Below are positions 14,375-16,596 of a DNA stretch of 16,596 bases, piece after piece. This stretch comes from Bacillota bacterium (GTDB taxonomy: Bacteria; Bacillota; Bacilli; Alicyclobacillales; SLC66), in assembly GCA_021846145.1 (NCBI GenBank), contig JAJZCJ010000041.1:1-16596 (forward strand), in the 5' to 3' direction. The first letter of the stretch is position 1, and the number at the start of each line of letters is the position of its first letter. The notes under the pieces are model-generated. The model did not search any database and was not told the origin of the DNA. It worked only from the letters and a program-made list of their open reading frames with translations. The position numbers and the translations under genes were made by a program.

Positions 14375-15385
14375 ATGTTCGATCAATTTCAACGTCCAAT
14401 ACATGATTTGCGAATATCCGTTACTGACCGGTGCAACTTCCGTTGTAACTATTGCATGCCAAAGGAAATATTCGGCATGAATTTTACCTTCCTTCCACAT
14501 CATGAATTATTGACATTTGAAGAGTTGGCGAGAACGGCGAGGATCTTTGCCCGTGAAGGCGTCACGAAAATCCGCATCACTGGCGGCGAACCCTTGCTGC
14601 GCAGGGAACTTGCTGTTCTGATTCAGATGCTTTCGGAAATTCAGGGCATAAAGGATATTGCCTTGACCACAAACGGCTCGTTATTGACGAAAGATTACGC
14701 GATGAAATTAAAGAATGCCGGATTAAAACGAATTTCTATCAGCCTTGACGCTCTCGATGATCAAGTGTTCGCAAGGATTAACAATGTCGATTTCCCTGTC
14801 AGTCGTGTTCTGGAAGCCATTGTTAACGTTCAGGATGCCGGACTGAACCCAATTAAAATCAACATGGTGGTCAAACGCGGTGTGAACGACGGTGAGATAC
14901 TGAAAATGGCTGACCGTTTTCGGAATACACCTATCGTGCTTCGATTTATTGAATTTATGGATGTAGGAAACAGCAACGGATGGAAGATGAAGGATGTCAT
15001 CACTGCCAATGAAGTGTTACAGTTAATTCAATCCCATTGGCCTGTCGAACCTCTTCCAGGCACTCAACCGGGAGAAGTCGCCAATCGATTCCGCTACAAA
15101 GACGGGGCCGGAGAATTTGGCATCATCGCTTCTGTCACCAAACCCTTTTGCACAAGTTGCAACCGGGCCCGCCTCTCGTCCAACGGTAAGTTGTATACCT
15201 GTCTTTTTGCTAACCACGGCCATGATGTGCGAAGTCTTTTGCGAAATGGAAAATCTGATCAGGAAATTCTCGATTTTATAGAAAACGTATGGAACGGTCG
15301 TTCAGACCGATACTCATTGCTTCGGACAGAACTCACCGGTATAAACAGAGATGGGAAAAATGAAATGCATTTTCTCGGTGGATAG
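14375..15385 (+). CDS. moaA: GTP 3',8-cyclase MoaA
   Basis: This 336-residue radical-SAM enzyme makes 3',8-cyclo-GTP, the first step of molybdopterin synthesis. The N-terminal cluster motif is TDRCNFRCNYCMP (C-x3-C-x2-C); TGGEPLLRR is the SAM-binding GGEP. The C-terminal second cluster is FCTSCNRARLSSNGKLYTCLF (C-x2-C-x13-C). The C-terminal Gly-Gly (MHFLGG) is present. The ATG at 14375 is 7 bases after GAGGCGG, while the ATG two codons earlier (14369) would leave almost no spacing. It is the only divergent cargo gene. Downstream, remnants of moeA and moaE point toward it on the other strand, so it was once part of a larger Mo cofactor cluster. MoaB, MoaC, MoaD and MoaE are not intact in the window and must come from elsewhere. 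Confidence 0.96.
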   Translation: MFDQFQRPIHDLRISVTDRCNFRCNYCMPKEIFGMNFTFLPHHELLTFEELARTARIFAREGVTKIRITGGEPLLRRELAVLIQMLSEIQGIKDIALTTNGSLLTKDYAMKLKNAGLKRISISLDALDDQVFARINNVDFPVSRVLEAIVNVQDAGLNPIKINMVVKRGVNDGEILKMADRFRNTPIVLRFIEFMDVGNSNGWKMKDVITANEVLQLIQSHWPVEPLPGTQPGEVANRFRYKDGAGEFGIIASVTKPFCTSCNRARLSSNGKLYTCLFANHGHDVRSLLRNGKSDQEILDFIENVWNGRSDRYSLLRTELTGINRDGKNEMHFLGG

Positions 15386-15386
15386 A

Positions 15387-15465
15387 TCAAATGGGAAGTA
15401 ATTCAACCTGCACATAACGTCCTTCTTAAATGCCTTCCCCTGTCTTGATTCTGGCAGCGATGTTC
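15387..15465 (-). pseudogene. moeA 3'-end remnant
   Basis: The last roughly 75 bases of moeA are repeated here. The frame reads NIAARIKTGEG, a stop where intact moeA has Q, then EGRYVQVELLPI and a TGA at 15387-15389. Intact moeA has NALARIKPEEDIQEGSYVQV at the same place. The homology ends at about 15465. It is a degraded second copy, on the minus strand directly behind moaA, with no promoter or N-terminal part. Confidence 0.8.
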
Positions 15466-15554
15466 GTGACATGATTCTGCGGCAAAACAGTCGACCATTT
15501 TGAATATGCTCTAAAGGTTAAATTCACTTTTTTAATACCATTCGCATCCTTATT

Positions 15555-15712
15555 CTAGTCCCTTTTGGGTGACCAATGATCATTTTTTGCCCACTCCGTA
15601 GTGCCGTCCAGATAAACTTCCTTTTTCCAAATCGGTACTCTTTGTTTCAATTCATCGATCGCATGTTTTCCGGCTGAAAATGCAAGATCCCTGTGCGGAC
15701 TTGAGACGCCTA
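15555..15712 (-). pseudogene. moaE 3'-terminal remnant (molybdopterin synthase large subunit)
   Basis: The minus-strand frame reads IGVSSPHRDLAFSAGKHAID, then ELKQRVPIWKKEVYLDG, and ends after WSPKRD at TAG 15555-15557. This is the MoaE C-terminus: the SSPHR active-site segment, the AxDxLKxxVPIWKKE helix with its catalytic lysines, and a normal tail. About two thirds of the gene is missing upstream. The homology stops at about 15712, exactly where integrase-like coding begins on the other strand, so a deletion or recombination joined the two. No start or RBS is present. Confidence 0.82.
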
Positions 15713-16284
15713 TCCAATCACGCAAGGCAGCAGAAAAGGAAGCTGGAGAGCGCTAAAGATCGTGGCGAAACGATCACACCAAACAAAATGAAAGTCGAGG
15801 AGTATTTGCTAGAGTGGTTAGAGACTTATCAAAAGCCGGAAGTCACAAAGACTACCACCAGTCGACGCAACCTTGATCTAGCAGATGATCTTGCGCAACC
15901 ATAGACGGGCACAGTCTCAAGCGCGATTGCTCCTAGGCACCGAATGGCATGACAACGGGTTAGTGTTCACTAATCAAGTAGGCAACCCCGTTGACATTGC
16001 CAAAGTACGCAGACACCTTGCAAAAGTGTTAGAGGTTGCCGAACTGCCTAAAATTCGCTTATATGACCTAAGACACACACACGGATCAATGTTAATGGCA
16101 GAAGGCGCGGCCCATAAAAGAGATATCAAACCGTCTAGGCCATGCCAACACCAGCATGACAGTCAATCGTTATCTACACGCCACCCCATCACGAACAAAG
16201 GCAAGTGTCACACGGTTGTCTCAAGCGTTGGCAGATGCAAAACAAAAACAGGACGAAAAGCAAAACGAACAAGATGTTAATTAG
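15712..16284 (+). pseudogene. Decayed tyrosine (phage-type) integrase
   Basis: Three pieces are visible. At 15712-15860 the N-terminal SAM-like core-binding start reads KLESAKDRGETITPNKMKVE and then EYLLEWLETYQKPEV. At 15885-16113 part of the catalytic domain reads LRNHRRAQSQARLLLGTEWH and onward to IRLYDLRHTHGSMLMAEG, with the box II arginine but Tyr where H-x-x-R integrases have His. From 16114, one frame over, it reads IKEISNRLGHANTSMTVNRY, with the catalytic His and Tyr, to TAG 16282-16284. About half of a normal 370-390-residue integrase is absent, and there is a frameshift at 16110-16114. It ends 130 bases before the right att copy, the usual position for int. It joins the moaE remnant at its 5' side. 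Confidence 0.85.
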
Positions 16285-16314
16285 TGGGATTATCGGGAGA
16301 AAAACTGAGAAAAA

Positions 16315-16352
16315 TAGATCATAGACTAGATCACTAGATCAAAACTAGATCA
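16315..16352 (+). repeat. Four direct TAGATCA repeats between integrase and att core
   Basis: TAGATCA occurs at 16315-16321, 16327-16333, 16335-16341 and 16346-16352, on the same strand and within 38 bases. A fifth copy stands at 859-865 inside the left end. Short directly repeated words flanking the core are typical arm-type integrase or excisionase sites of tRNA-targeting elements. Assignment rests on position and repetition only. Confidence 0.5.
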
Positions 16353-16414
16353 TTTCAAAATTAAATGGTAGGCCGTTTCCAGCCCACCATCCGTATTTAC
16401 TTGCTATATAAGGC

Positions 16415-16466
16415 TTGTTACGTATGGGCAGTGGCGGTTTCGAACCGTCGACCCCCTGCTTGTAAG
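16415..16466 (-). repeat. tRNA-Val(UAC)-like 3' fragment, right candidate att site
   Basis: Read on the minus strand this copy runs from the anticodon loop (CTTACAA) through GCAGG, GGGTC, the T-arm (TTCGAAA loop) to the acceptor strand CACTGCCCA, as in tRNA-Val(UAC). The 5' half does not follow: CCTGC and the D-arm are absent beyond 16466. One T-stem pair is mismatched. It repeats 674-717. As a fragment rather than a full tRNA gene it marks an att junction. Confidence 0.75.
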
Positions 16467-16486
16467 ATCGGTAAATAATGGTCAAT

Positions 16487-16537
16487 ACGCTATATATAGC
16501 GTTCATATCGTCCAAAAACGAGCCAAAAAACGCTATA
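16487..16537. repeat. Clustered palindromes beyond the right att site
   Basis: 16487-16502 is a perfect 16-base palindrome (ACGCTATATATAGCGT). Its half TATAGCGTT (16495-16503) recurs inverted as AACGCTATA at 16529-16537. No gene is seen from 16467 to the window end. The cluster may be a regulator or recombination site of a neighbouring element. Confidence 0.45.
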
Positions 16538-16596
16538 AGTTTTTACGATTCACATAAATTCGTTACAAATTCGGAACATAAGCGACCTTCTGTCAA

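Larger units (their letters stand above)
674..16466. mobile_element. Candidate integrative genomic island bounded by tRNA-Val att repeats
   Basis: Direct repeats of a tRNA-Val 3' fragment lie at both ends (674 and 16415). A decayed tyrosine integrase points to the right repeat and ends about 130 bases from it. Between integrase and repeat there are four directly repeated TAGATCA words, with another copy at 859-865 near the left repeat. The cargo is a self-contained respiratory module with its own regulators, chaperone, Tat components and cofactor genes. The integrase is broken, so autonomous movement is unlikely. That both repeats are tRNA fragments suggests the intact tRNA gene lies to the right of the window, behind another inserted segment. 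This is an inference from layout, not proof of excision. Confidence 0.6.

Noticed and set aside
15383..15389. A TAGATCA word as another arm site
   Set aside because: It spans the moaA stop and the moeA remnant's stop and stands alone, so chance is the simplest explanation.
16313..16353. CRISPR-like repeats
   Set aside because: The repeats are 7 bases with spacers of 1-5 bases, far too short for a CRISPR array. No array is visible elsewhere in the window.

Overview
The window looks like chromosome of a low-to-middle GC, endospore-forming Bacillota. A YjcZ-type small sporulation protein lies at the left edge, Shine-Dalgarno sequences are strong GGAGG types with several TTG/GTG starts, and the MoaA, MoeA and Tat proteins look bacillar. 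A relative of Alicyclobacillaceae is possible, but that is a weak inference.

Layout. Bases 1-660 are probably host backbone: a glycine/tyrosine-rich partial protein, a 39-residue YjcZ-like protein and a strong bidirectional terminator. At 674 and again at 16415 there is a direct repeat equal to the 3' part of a tRNA-Val(UAC)-like gene read on the minus strand. The two copies enclose about 15.7 kb and act as candidate att sites of an integrative island. A broken tyrosine integrase and short repeated arm-like sites lie beside the right copy.

The island cargo is an anaerobic oxyanion or sulfur-compound respiration module, mostly on the minus strand. In transcription order it holds: a PhnD-like lipoprotein, a NarX/NreB-like histidine kinase and a NarL-like response regulator (translationally overlapping); moeA; a Tat-exported four-cluster ferredoxin subunit, a NrfD-type quinol-interacting membrane subunit and a 1037-residue Tat-exported molybdopterin oxidoreductase of the TtrA/SrdA/ArrA neighbourhood; then a TorD-like chaperone, tatA and tatC. 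The B-C-A order matches ttrBCA and srdBCA. The likely flow is quinol to NrfD subunit to Fe-S subunit to Mo active site outside the membrane, with a dedicated chaperone, Tat translocase and cofactor genes carried alongside. The substrate cannot be read from sequence.

Two near-identical blocks of about 120 bp flank moeA. Each carries the regulator's terminator and a GTGA-N6-TCAC (Crp/Fnr-type) palindrome, so moeA and the reductase operon appear to share a duplicated regulatory block. The reductase operon also has a multi-stem 5' leader. The right end is a scrapyard: an internally deleted IS4-type element, intact moaA, a moeA 3' remnant, a moaE 3' remnant and the decayed integrase. This suggests that the island is now immobile and that its cofactor genes were rearranged.
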